In this document: positions 42,089 to 49,643 of the stretch, piece after piece | How the letters are laid out: the number at the start of each line of letters is the position of its first letter | How positions within the stretch are numbered: position 1 is the stretch's first letter | Assembly: GCA_002342295.1 (NCBI GenBank) | Contig: DDPR01000010.1 | Coordinates: 223,329 to 287,328, forward strand | Source of the DNA: Burkholderiales bacterium UBA2463 | GTDB taxonomy: Bacteria; Pseudomonadota; Gammaproteobacteria; Burkholderiales; Burkholderiaceae_A | DNA: 64,000 nucleotides | Direction: 5' to 3' | The notes under the pieces: generated by a model | Databases searched by the model: none | Told to the model about the DNA's origin: nothing | What the model saw: the letters and a program-made list of their open reading frames with translations, nothing else | Translations under genes and position numbers: made by a program

Positions 42089-45000
42089 TTAGCTGCGCAG
42101 GTTGATGATGGCCTGCGTGAGCGTGTTGTTCGTCTCAATCGCCTTGGCGTTGGCCTGGAAGTTTCGCTGTGCAGTGATTAGCTCAATCAGCTCGCTGGTG
42201 AGGTCGACGTTCGCACGCTCACGGGCACCGGCTTTCACAGTTCCGAATCCAGCGGTTCCTGCTTCACCAAGGGTTGCTGTTCCCGACTTAGACGTTGCAT
42301 AGAAACTCGCATCACCAATCTGGCGCAGTCCCGTGGGCGCAGTGAAGTTGGCCAAAACCACCTTGGCGAGGTTCTTTTGGGTGCCGTTGGAGTAGTTCGC
42401 TGAGACCAGGCCGTTATCACCAATGTCCAGACCGATGAGGTCACCCTCGGGGCGTCCGTTCTGGTTTTGAGAGAGCACCGAGAAGGGCGAGGAGTACTGG
42501 GTAGAGCCGTTGTAATCAATCGCAAACTTCAGCGTCGCGCCCGTGTCACCAATGGTGGTGGCCTTAAACGATGTGGGCGAGAGCGGCGAGACCAGCTTAC
42601 CAGCCGTATCGAAGGTGAGTTCGCCCTTCTCGAGGAAGATGGGCGACCAGAGGTTCAAGGTCTCTGCCTCCGAGAACGAACCGGGGTCGGTGGTCTCAAG
42701 GCCATCGCGATCCACGTAAAGCGGAAAGCCCGCGTCATTTCGAGCCTGAGGGGGCGTGAGCCACTGGCTGGTCGATCCTCGCGCGCTCGGAACATCGGCT
42801 AGACCCCAGATGCTGTTCGCAGACACCTTCAAGAAGGAGTCGTTACCCGAGGTGCCGGTGGTGAATTGGAAGTAGCTCTGGCCGGCACTGTTTTGCAGGA
42901 TGTCTACCTTGGCTCCGCTGACTGTTCGGCCAAAGCTGTCTGCAAGGGCGTTGATTCGACGCTCGAGCTCAGTCTTAAACTCACCTGCGGTGTAGTCGGC
43001 CTTGGGCGGGATGGTCACGAGCCCCGTGACGTTATCCACGGTCACCACGAACGAGTTGTTTGACGCATCAACCCGGAACTTGTTATTGATGTTTAGACCA
43101 ATCGGGTTACCTTGCAGGACGGCCGGCGAGGACGCAATACCGCGCAACGGGGTGGCCGATGTGGTGACCTCTGTTCCCGTGGTTGAGGTGGGAAAACCAA
43201 AGAGCGCGTTTGCCGTGGCGCTCGCGTTACTAATCTTGATGCTGGAGGAGTCACCCGTCTGGCCCGATGCAACTCGGAAGACGCGTGCGGTGTCGTCAAA
43301 GGTCACCTTTACGCCGTAGCGCTGCTCTAAAGAGTCTCGGATAAGCGCTCCATTCGGGGGGGTCGACACGCCGTACTGACCGGTCGCGCCGTCGGTTAGA
43401 GTCGGAAGAACCTCAAGTGAGAGAAGGTCGTTTCGAGTGTCGCCCCCCGAACTCACGTACACGTCCTTCGCAGTGCTGCTCTTGAAGGTAAAGCCCTGGG
43501 TCTTCGGGTCAAACCCCACCGTAATCGTCTTCAGATTTGCTTTTAGCGTCGCGTCCGACGTCGCGTCGGCGGCAGCATTGATCTTGCGCTGAATGGCGGC
43601 CACTACATCCGACGTTTTAACAGCGGAGAGGCTGGTGAAGTCGGCATTTGCTGAGGGCGGCTCGGTCAGCGAGATGGTGACGGTCTGACCTGCGGTTGGC
43701 GAGGCACCAGCAGTATCAACCACTGCAACCTTCAGGAGATCGACCTTGCCGTTGTTCTTTAGGGAGGTGAAATCGAAGTAACGCTCATCGCCCAGCTGCT
43801 TATTAATGATGTTTGTGATCTCTGCGGCCATCTCTGCGCCGGTGTACTTCGTGGTCGAGCCATTGAGGTAGGAGAGGTCGACCGTGACAGGGAGCTTGGA
43901 GCCATCGACATTCAGCTTGAACGTAATGTCACCTGCGTTAGACGTACCAGCCGTGAAGTTCTCGCCCGACGTCTGCGCGGTCGTCGTAGCCCCCGATGTA
44001 ATTGTGAAATTGGTGGCTGCGATTGAGTTGGTGCCGGTTTTTGTCAAAACCAGTGCACCCGAACCGCTCACAGACGCCGTGTAGGTAAGACTCGCGGCGT
44101 TAATCTTTGCCGCAATCTGGCTGGCGACAGTGGATGACGTGGACGAAGGGCCAGCGAGTACTGCCAAGGTGGTTGTTCCGTCGTCGAACGAGTAATAGTT
44201 CCCGGCGGTTACTGAGCTAATAACTGGAAGAGTTCTTGAGTCACCCACTGCTGCAGCACTCGTCGAGACGGTGCTCGGTGAGCTCGTATCCATACTTTGA
44301 AATTTAGGGGCGAAATCAGTGGGCAGTGGCACCCCCTTTGCAGAGGAGGCAAGTACCAAGGCTGAGCCACTAACACTTGCGGTGTATGGGGCCGGTGAGG
44401 CATTGATGAGGTCCCGAAGACCGTTCAGAACATCGGTGGCGTTCGTGCTCGGAGCAGTGACCTGGAAGGTGCGAGTTCCGTCAGTGAAGGCATAGACCTG
44501 ACCCTGCGCTGCGCTGCTCAGCGTTGGCATGGTCACACTCTGCGCTGCGGGCACCACAGGCGTAGAGAGCTGGCCGAGCTTGGTCTGAACGTCAAATCCG
44601 TTTTTCCAGTCCGTGACCAAGGCCACGTTCATCGGGTCACCGGCCACGCTCGCAGGAGACGAGGCCTCGGGATTCTTCAGATCGTTGTATTTGAAGAGCT
44701 TGGTAACACCGCGAGCAATGTTTTCTGCGGGAATGTCGCCCTCAGACTTGATCTCGCCATACTTATTAACGTAGTACTTGCCGCCCTTTTCGTCGCTCGC
44801 CTGGATGAGGAGCTCGTCAAGCTTGGTGTCACCAATGTAGACATAGGTCTGCCACTTGTTGTTGGGGTCGGCTGGGGTCGCGGCCTTGGTCTTCTTGTAG
44901 TAAACGGTTGCAAGGTAGCTGTTACCACCCGCGTCGAACACCGTCACCGCGGTGTTGAGGTTGTATGTTGTTGCGTCGTTCTTATCAAACGGAGCGGTAA

Positions 45001-45514
45001 TAACGGTTCCGCTTGCCGGCAGGTTCAGGCCCAGCTCCACATTGGTGGTCTGGCGTGCGTCGCCCGTGGTCGCCTTGGGAATAATGAGCTTCTTCAGGTT
45101 TGTAAGGTCAGCTTTTCCGGAGGAGTCCACGGTTGCGGCCTGGAGCGCCTGGCCGGCTGAGTTCACCACCGCAAGAGATGAGTCCAGAACAAAGGTTCCG
45201 TTTCGGGTGTAAATGTCCTGCAGTCCGTCTGCAGACTTCAGCGGAAAGAAGCCGTCACCGGTAATGGCAATGTCTAGCGAGCTTGCAGACACCTGAATGT
45301 TTCCCTGAGAGAACTCTTGGGTCACCGACTTGAGCGACACACCCTGACCAATCACAGAGGAGGCCTTTTGCAGAGGCGAGGTCGCGAAGATGTCTCCAAA
45401 GTCTGCACGCGAGCGCTTAAAGCCAGTCGTTCCCACGTTGGCAATGTTGTTCGACGTGACTGAGAGCTGCGCAGTTGCAGCGTTCAGACCAGTTAGGGCG
45501 GTATAGAAGGACAT
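42089..45514 (-). CDS. flgE: Giant flagellar hook protein FlgE
   Basis: Subunit of the flexible hook. 1141 residues, two to three times the usual 400-450. Ends are canonical: MSFYTALTGLNAATAQLSVT, SNNIANVGTTGFKRSRADFG; C-terminal DLTSELIELITAQRNFQANA. Most of the excess is Ser/Thr/Ala/Gly-rich beta sequence in the surface region. It includes two tandem diverged modules of about 95 residues, each with a tyrosine-turn (GQVYAFTDGTRTFQV; GNYYSFDDGTTTLAV) and the shared YTASVSGS-ALVL. The hook is hence likely to be thick or decorated. Confidence 0.95.
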   Translation of the reverse strand: MSFYTALTGLNAATAQLSVTSNNIANVGTTGFKRSRADFGDIFATSPLQKASSVIGQGVSLKSVTQEFSQGNIQVSASSLDIAITGDGFFPLKSADGLQDIYTRNGTFVLDSSLAVVNSAGQALQAATVDSSGKADLTNLKKLIIPKATTGDARQTTNVELGLNLPASGTVITAPFDKNDATTYNLNTAVTVFDAGGNSYLATVYYKKTKAATPADPNNKWQTYVYIGDTKLDELLIQASDEKGGKYYVNKYGEIKSEGDIPAENIARGVTKLFKYNDLKNPEASSPASVAGDPMNVALVTDWKNGFDVQTKLGQLSTPVVPAAQSVTMPTLSSAAQGQVYAFTDGTRTFQVTAPSTNATDVLNGLRDLINASPAPYTASVSGSALVLASSAKGVPLPTDFAPKFQSMDTSSPSTVSTSAAAVGDSRTLPVISSVTAGNYYSFDDGTTTLAVLAGPSSTSSTVASQIAAKINAASLTYTASVSGSGALVLTKTGTNSIAATNFTITSGATTTAQTSGENFTAGTSNAGDITFKLNVDGSKLPVTVDLSYLNGSTTKYTGAEMAAEITNIINKQLGDERYFDFTSLKNNGKVDLLKVAVVDTAGASPTAGQTVTISLTEPPSANADFTSLSAVKTSDVVAAIQRKINAAADATSDATLKANLKTITVGFDPKTQGFTFKSSTAKDVYVSSGGDTRNDLLSLEVLPTLTDGATGQYGVSTPPNGALIRDSLEQRYGVKVTFDDTARVFRVASGQTGDSSSIKISNASATANALFGFPTSTTGTEVTTSATPLRGIASSPAVLQGNPIGLNINNKFRVDASNNSFVVTVDNVTGLVTIPPKADYTAGEFKTELERRINALADSFGRTVSGAKVDILQNSAGQSYFQFTTGTSGNDSFLKVSANSIWGLADVPSARGSTSQWLTPPQARNDAGFPLYVDRDGLETTDPGSFSEAETLNLWSPIFLEKGELTFDTAGKLVSPLSPTSFKATTIGDTGATLKFAIDYNGSTQYSSPFSVLSQNQNGRPEGDLIGLDIGDNGLVSANYSNGTQKNLAKVVLANFTAPTGLRQIGDASFYATSKSGTATLGEAGTAGFGTVKAGARERANVDLTSELIELITAQRNFQANAKAIETNNTLTQAIINLRS

Positions 45515-45543
45515 GTCGGACTCTCCTGGGGCTCTGGCTAGGC

Positions 45544-46239
45544 TTAGCCTTTAATCTGTTTAACTTGACTGAAGTTCACGGTGGCGCCGCTCTGGGTCTC
45601 AATCACCAGATCGCTGCCATCCGAATTCATGGTGACGCCCTTTACGACGTCGGGCGTGGCAATGGGCACCTTGGTTACCGTGCCACCCATTCCCGTGACG
45701 GTGGCCACCACCTTGTAGCTGCCATCAGTCATTTTTGTTCCGGCGTTGTCGGTGCCGTCCCAGCGAACCGTGACGTCTCCGGGCAACTGACGGCCAAGCT
45801 CCTGGCTCTTCACAAGAACGCCGTTAGCGTCATAGACGCTCAGATTGACTGCGCGCGCGCCCTCAGGAACGCTAATGACGCCGCTGATTGGCGCTCCGTT
45901 TTTAAGAATGGCTGGACCATTGGGAACGGCAACCTGCTTTCCAATGAGGGCTGAACCATTCAGGAGTTGCTGGCCCTTGAGCGTTGCAATGAGGGTATTG
46001 AGGTTGGTGCTCATATTGGTTGTTGCTTCCAGCTGCGAGAACTGCGCAAGCTGAGCCACAAACTGCTCGTTCTGCATGGGGTCAAGCGGGTTCTGGTTCT
46101 TGAGCTGCGTGGTAAACAGCGTTAAGAACTCCTTTTGACCCATCTGCTCGTTCTGAACCTTGGTGTAGTCAACCTTTTGCGAGCCCGCCAGGGTGGGGAT
46201 CGATGCAGGGGGTGTGTAGGTGCTTGCGTTCACACTCAT
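45544..46239 (-). CDS. flgD: Hook-cap protein FlgD
   Basis: Scaffold that caps the growing hook; removed when FlgK arrives. 231 residues. N-terminal QMGQKEFLTLFTTQLKNQNP-LDPMQNEQFVAQLAQFS is the hallmark of the family, and the C-terminal part has the tandem Ig/tudor-like sequence (VRWDGTDNAGTKMTDGSYKV). Its ATG overlaps the flgC stop (ATGA). Confidence 0.96.
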   Translation of the reverse strand: MSVNASTYTPPASIPTLAGSQKVDYTKVQNEQMGQKEFLTLFTTQLKNQNPLDPMQNEQFVAQLAQFSQLEATTNMSTNLNTLIATLKGQQLLNGSALIGKQVAVPNGPAILKNGAPISGVISVPEGARAVNLSVYDANGVLVKSQELGRQLPGDVTVRWDGTDNAGTKMTDGSYKVVATVTGMGGTVTKVPIATPDVVKGVTMNSDGSDLVIETQSGATVNFSQVKQIKG

Positions 46240-46658
46240 GCCTTGGTTACCTCCAGCGTTTTCATCATGAGAGCCTTGGCGGTATTCACCACCTCAACGT
46301 TGTTCTGGTAGGCGCGTGCGGCGGCCATCATCTCCACCATCTCAGTCACCTCGTTCACGTTCGACATGTAGACGTAGCCGTCTTTGTCGGCGTTGGGGCT
46401 GCCCGGCTCATACACACGTGGGTTGGGGTTTTGCAGATCCACAATGTTGGCTACGCGCACGCCGCCCACGTACTGCGCACCTGCGTGCGTGTCCGACTGC
46501 TGCATCAGGGCCTTAAAGACCGAGCGCTTTGCCTTGAACGCACCGTCCTCTGTGGGGGCGGTTGTGTTTTGGTTGGCCAGGTTGGAGGCGGTAAGGTTCA
46601 TGCGCGTGAGCTGCGCATGAAGGGCTGTGCCGGCAACGCCAAAGATGTTGTCAATCAT
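46236..46658 (-). CDS. flgC: Proximal rod protein FlgC
   Basis: 140 residues, standard size. N-terminal IFGVAGTALHAQLTRMNLTA-SNLANQNTT and C-terminal VNEVTEMVEMMAAARAYQNN are the paired rod-protein helices, with the FlgC-specific NPRVYEPGSPNADKDGYVYM in the middle. Overlaps flgD by four bases; 17 bases downstream of flgB. Confidence 0.96.
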   Translation of the reverse strand: MIDNIFGVAGTALHAQLTRMNLTASNLANQNTTAPTEDGAFKAKRSVFKALMQQSDTHAGAQYVGGVRVANIVDLQNPNPRVYEPGSPNADKDGYVYMSNVNEVTEMVEMMAAARAYQNNVEVVNTAKALMMKTLEVTKA

Positions 46659-46675
46659 GTGGGATTCCCCTTGCC

Positions 46676-47062
46676 TTAGTCGCCACGCAGGGCTTTTCGA
46701 ATGCCCGAGATGCGATTCTCAAGAAACATCAAGGTGGCCTGGTAGTCGGCCGTGGCCTTGCCAAACTGGGCCTGCTCAACGGCCATCTCAACGGTGTTTC
46801 CGTCGGTAGCGCTGTTAAACGGTGTACGAAAGAGCGTTCCGTCGGTGTCGTTTCCGAGGGATGCGGTCTGGATGTGTTTGTCCTGGGTGGTGCGCATGGT
46901 CACGCCCTCCACGCCAGCAATGAGCTTTTTAAAGTCGAGATCGCGAGCCTTGTAGTTGGGGGTGTCCGCATTGGCAATGTTTTGAGACAACATTTCGACG
47001 CGACGATTCCGAACCGCCAGCGCGCGCTCATGTATGCCCAATGCGTTATCGAAGAGACCCAT
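46676..47062 (-). CDS. flgB: Proximal rod protein FlgB
   Basis: 128 residues. MGLFDNALGIHERALAVRNR followed by EMLSQNIANADTPNYKARDL is the FlgB form of the rod signature. ATG at 47062 has AGGGGG ten bases upstream; the TTG six bases before it is not favoured. It heads the long flgBCDEFGHIJKL operon, with a sigma-54 site and a palindrome just upstream, both within the 3' end of the transglycosylase gene. Confidence 0.95.
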   Translation of the reverse strand: MGLFDNALGIHERALAVRNRRVEMLSQNIANADTPNYKARDLDFKKLIAGVEGVTMRTTQDKHIQTASLGNDTDGTLFRTPFNSATDGNTVEMAVEQAQFGKATADYQATLMFLENRISGIRKALRGD

Positions 47063-47083
47063 GCTCAAAACCCCCTAAAGGAT

Positions 47084-47965
47084 TCAACTCATTCCACGAC
47101 TAGCAATCCATGTGCCAGTGGCCGTCGGCAAGGGCTTGCCGCGCTGCTGAGCGAGCAGGTGGGAATAGAGCTTGGTGCTTGCGTTCTCTACGAGCCCCTT
47201 GCGCAGCGAGGCCCGCGTAATGGCCCCATTGGGGTCCGCACCCTCATAGAGTTTTCTTGCCTGGGGGCCGGGGATGGCAAGGGGGGCATGAAGTTGCCGC
47301 TCTTGCCGGCTCGAGGGGTGCAGCACAGTGAGGTAGAGGGTGTCGAGCGAGGCAGGCTTATAGGCCGAGAGCCCCGTGTCTGCAAAGTACTGATCAACGA
47401 GGTCGAGCTGCTCAAGCGTGCTGAGCTTGAGAATCTTCTCGGGGTTCTTGCCATAGCCCACGCTTGCGGCACCGCGATCGGGGCCACTACAAAACTGAAT
47501 GATTCCGTGGCAATTGCCGTTGGTGGCCTTGGGGTTCATGCCATCACTCTCCATGAGCACCACGCGGGCAAAATCGTCTGGAACGAATTTGTGCACGCGC
47601 GCCATGTCAAGAATTCGGCGGCGAACCTCGTCTTGATCGGCCGCGGGCACATAGCCCAGCTCAACCGCCCTGCTCAGTGTGCGCTCCAAGACCCGATGCG
47701 CGCTCTGGGTGGGCGGGGCCATCGACACCGCAGAGACGGCACTTGGCGCCGACCCCTCGGAAGAGGCGCGCAGAGCCGACGAAAAATCGATGACCTGTCC
47801 GGCAAAGATGAGATCTGGATTGCCAATGCCGTTTTGCTCGGCCACCCTGCGGGTGGCGGCCATCACATCTTTGAATGGCATGGCAGAAGCATCGGCTCCC
47901 TCGGTCCGAAGTGCCCTTCGGGTGAGTGCGAGCAGGGTGTCGCCAGATTGGACTTGGACTTTCAT
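47084..47965 (-). CDS. LysM-lytic transglycosylase-like protein of the flagellar locus
   Basis: 293 residues from the ATG at 47965. The N-terminus is a LysM-type peptidoglycan-binding domain (VQVQSGDTLLALTRRAL, then NPDLIFAGQVIDF) and the C-terminal ~170 residues resemble a lysozyme-like transglycosylase, with the putative catalytic Glu in ARVVLMESDGMNPKATN followed by GIIQFCSG. No signal peptide is present, so export through the flagellar apparatus, as for FlgJ, is likely. It probably makes the hole in peptidoglycan for the rod, since flgJ here has no glucosaminidase domain. Divergent from flgA. Confidence 0.8.
   Translation of the reverse strand: MKVQVQSGDTLLALTRRALRTEGADASAMPFKDVMAATRRVAEQNGIGNPDLIFAGQVIDFSSALRASSEGSAPSAVSAVSMAPPTQSAHRVLERTLSRAVELGYVPAADQDEVRRRILDMARVHKFVPDDFARVVLMESDGMNPKATNGNCHGIIQFCSGPDRGAASVGYGKNPEKILKLSTLEQLDLVDQYFADTGLSAYKPASLDTLYLTVLHPSSRQERQLHAPLAIPGPQARKLYEGADPNGAITRASLRKGLVENASTKLYSHLLAQQRGKPLPTATGTWIASRGMS
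47102..47117 (-). promoter_or_regulatory. Sigma-54 promoter of the flgB operon
   Basis: TGGCACATGGATTGCT is a near-perfect match (TGGCAC-N5-TTGCT). It lies inside the last codons of the transglycosylase gene; the start is about 28 bases before the flgB ATG. No other promoter is obvious for flgB to flgL. Confidence 0.8.
47126..47141. promoter_or_regulatory. Palindromic operator/enhancer candidate before flgB
   Basis: CGGCAAGGGCTTGCCG is palindromic in its outer seven-base arms around a two-base centre. It is nine bases upstream of the -24 element (centre near -42), unusually close for an enhancer; it could equally be a repressor site. Lies within coding sequence for the transglycosylase, so coincidence cannot be excluded from one copy alone. 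Confidence 0.5.
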
Positions 47966-47978
47966 GATCCAAACCCAA

Positions 47979-47994
47979 TGCATGGGCTATGCCA
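47979..47994 (-). promoter_or_regulatory. Sigma-54 promoter of the transglycosylase gene
   Basis: TGGCATAGCCCATGCA carries GG and GC at the exact spacing. The expected start is just three bases before the ATG, so the mRNA would be nearly leaderless. Back to back with the flgA promoter. Confidence 0.6.
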
Positions 47995-48008
47995 AGGCGC
48001 TTGCTGCT

Positions 48009-48024
48009 TGGCGCGCGGCTTGCT
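48009..48024 (+). promoter_or_regulatory. Sigma-54 promoter of flgA
   Basis: TGGCGCGCGGCTTGCT differs from TGGCACG-N4-TTGCW at one key base. The expected start is one base before the flgA ATG. The -24 elements of this and the opposite promoter are only 14 bases apart, so the two holoenzymes would compete. Confidence 0.65.
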
Positions 48025-48035
48025 TGAGAGGGTCT

Positions 48036-48803
48036 ATGAAGAAAAAACCGACAGCCCAACTCGGGCGCCTGGTCCTCTGCCCCCTGCTTCTGTGGTCGGC
48101 CCAGGCCGCCCTTGCCCAGCCCCCAAGCTTGGAAGAGGCCCGCGCGCGCCTCGATAAGGAGGCAGCAGTCTGGATCTCAGGCTTAACCGGCCAAAAAGAA
48201 AAAGATCTGAAATTCGCCCCGCTCGATGCCCGAGTGCCGGTGCAGGCCTGCACGAGCGCCTGGAGCTTTGACCAACCCTTTGGCCCCGGTCGCGGTCTTC
48301 GCGCTCGCTGCAAAGAGCCAAAACAACAACTCTTTTTAAGTCAGAGCACCGAGCCGGTCATGCCAGCCGGCCTGAGCTCCCCGGCCGAAGCGGCCTTCCG
48401 CCCCAGCGCTGCCGCAACGAAAAAGAAGGTACTCGTTGCAAAGACCAACCTCAATGCGCAGCAGCCCATCGACCCAAGCCAGCTTGAGCTGCGCGAGGAA
48501 GAGATTCATGGGCCCGCCTCCGAGTACTTCACCGCAACAGAGGGGCTTGAGTATGCGCAGGCCATTCGAACCATCAAAGCGGGCGAGCCGCTTCGCAGTC
48601 GAGACATTCAGCCGGCCATTCTGGTTCGTCGCGGTCAGCAGGTTCTGCTCGCCATCGAATCCGTCCCAGGCTTGAGCGTGCGGGTTCGTCTTGAGGCGCA
48701 AGAAGATGGTCGCTTTGGTCAGCAGATTCCCTTTAGAAACAAGGAGTCTGGCCGACTTACCTCAGGGCAGGTCACTGGGCCAGGCCAAGCACGCGGTCTT
48801 TAG
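48036..48803 (+). CDS. flgA: P-ring assembly chaperone FlgA
   Basis: Periplasmic chaperone for FlgI. 255 residues. Signal peptide MKKKPTAQLGRLVLCPLLLW ending ALA-Q; start chosen for this. The C-terminal SAF domain has LVAKTNLNAQQPIDPSQLEL, AIRTIKAGEPLRSRDIQPAI and LVRRGQQVLLAIES, family hallmarks. It lies divergent from the transglycosylase and upstream of flgM. Confidence 0.92.
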   Translation: MKKKPTAQLGRLVLCPLLLWSAQAALAQPPSLEEARARLDKEAAVWISGLTGQKEKDLKFAPLDARVPVQACTSAWSFDQPFGPGRGLRARCKEPKQQLFLSQSTEPVMPAGLSSPAEAAFRPSAAATKKKVLVAKTNLNAQQPIDPSQLELREEEIHGPASEYFTATEGLEYAQAIRTIKAGEPLRSRDIQPAILVRRGQQVLLAIESVPGLSVRVRLEAQEDGRFGQQIPFRNKESGRLTSGQVTGPGQARGL

Positions 48804-48825
48804 CATGCGGCCCTCAAATCGCGCT

Positions 48826-48852
48826 CAAGTTTGGCGCAAAGCGCCCGATTCC
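48826..48852 (+). promoter_or_regulatory. Sigma-28 promoter of flgM-flgN
   Basis: TCAAGTTT, 11-base spacer, CCCGATTC (7 of 8 and 5 of 8). The start is about 35 bases before the flgM ATG. FliA-dependent flgM gives negative feedback on sigma-28, as in other flagellates. Confidence 0.65.
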
Positions 48853-48894
48853 ACTGGTAAGCGGTAGAATTCCGTCCAACCGGAGGCGAACGTC

Positions 48895-49191
48895 ATGTCC
48901 GATGCTATTCATAATGTGGCCCGATCAGCGGGCGTCGATGTCTCGGCCGATTTTCGCCTGAAGAAGGCAGAAGACGCCAAAAAAGCGGCCCGCCAGGCGG
49001 CGCCCGGGCCTTCGGCTGGCCTGAAGGACGATAAGGTCGAACTCAGCGACACCGCCAAGCGGGTCATGAGCGGACCAGACTTCGATGCGGCCAAAGTCGA
49101 TCGCATCAAAAAGGCCATTCAAGAAGGCAGCTACCCGGTAGATGCCCGCAAAGTGGCCCAGAGCTTCGCTGAGCTCGAGAAGCTCATCTAA
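48895..49191 (+). CDS. flgM: Anti-sigma-28 factor FlgM
   Basis: Binds FliA until exported through the completed hook. 98 residues, mostly disordered in the N-terminal half with conserved C-terminal helices (VELSDTAKRVMSGPDF, VDRIKKAIQEGSYPVDARKV). CCGGAGG lies ten bases before the ATG. flgN follows two bases after the stop. Confidence 0.94.
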   Translation: MSDAIHNVARSAGVDVSADFRLKKAEDAKKAARQAAPGPSAGLKDDKVELSDTAKRVMSGPDFDAAKVDRIKKAIQEGSYPVDARKVAQSFAELEKLI

Positions 49192-49193
49192 GG

Positions 49194-49577
49194 GTGATCT
49201 CAGCGCAGGACGCATCCCTCCTTGCCGAGCGGCTGCTTGCCCTGCTCGATGAGGAATTCGAAGTCCTCAAGGTCCAAAATCTCGACGCGTTCGAGAGCCT
49301 TCAGCCCGAGAAGGGCGACATCATCAAGCAACTCTCGGGCCTCGCCCTTCCCGAAGATGGCCCAGAGTCGCTTGCCTGGGACGGCTTTCGCGCCCAGATT
49401 CGCGACTGCGCCGATCGCCACCGCCGCAACGAGATTCTCATTCAACGAAAGCTCGAGGCCATTCGCGCCGCTCTCAAAACCCTGCAAGGTCCCGACCCCT
49501 TAAATGCCGTTGAGGTATACGACCGCATGGGTCGCATGTCCTCTGCCCGGAGGGGCCGAGGGCTGGCTGACGCCTAA
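49194..49577 (+). CDS. flgN: FlgK/FlgL export chaperone FlgN
   Basis: 127 residues; GTG start. All helical: LLAERLLALLDEEFEVLKVQ, NLDAFESLQPEKGDIIKQLS, then a C-terminal amphipathic helix. Placement directly behind flgM is the usual one, and the family function is binding the C-terminal helices of FlgK and FlgL. Given the giant FlgK here, its client is unusual in size but has a normal end. Confidence 0.9.
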   Translation: MISAQDASLLAERLLALLDEEFEVLKVQNLDAFESLQPEKGDIIKQLSGLALPEDGPESLAWDGFRAQIRDCADRHRRNEILIQRKLEAIRAALKTLQGPDPLNAVEVYDRMGRMSSARRGRGLADA

Positions 49578-49596
49578 AACCATACCCTAGCGCTTC

Positions 49597-49612
49597 TGGA
49601 ATGTGTTTTGCT
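49597..49612 (+). promoter_or_regulatory. Sigma-54 promoter of the unknown repeat gene
   Basis: TGGAATGTGTTTTGCT has GG and TTGCT at exact spacing. The expected start is 21 bases before the ATG and leaves room for GGAG. It puts this unknown gene under flagellar control. Confidence 0.65.
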
Positions 49613-49643
49613 CCCTCTCGGGGCAAACCAATCGGAGTGCGCG

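Noticed and set aside
46874..48157. A 427-codon rightward frame across flgB, the transglycosylase and the flgA start
   Set aside because: It covers two sound leftward genes and two divergent promoters, and its translation is not protein-like.
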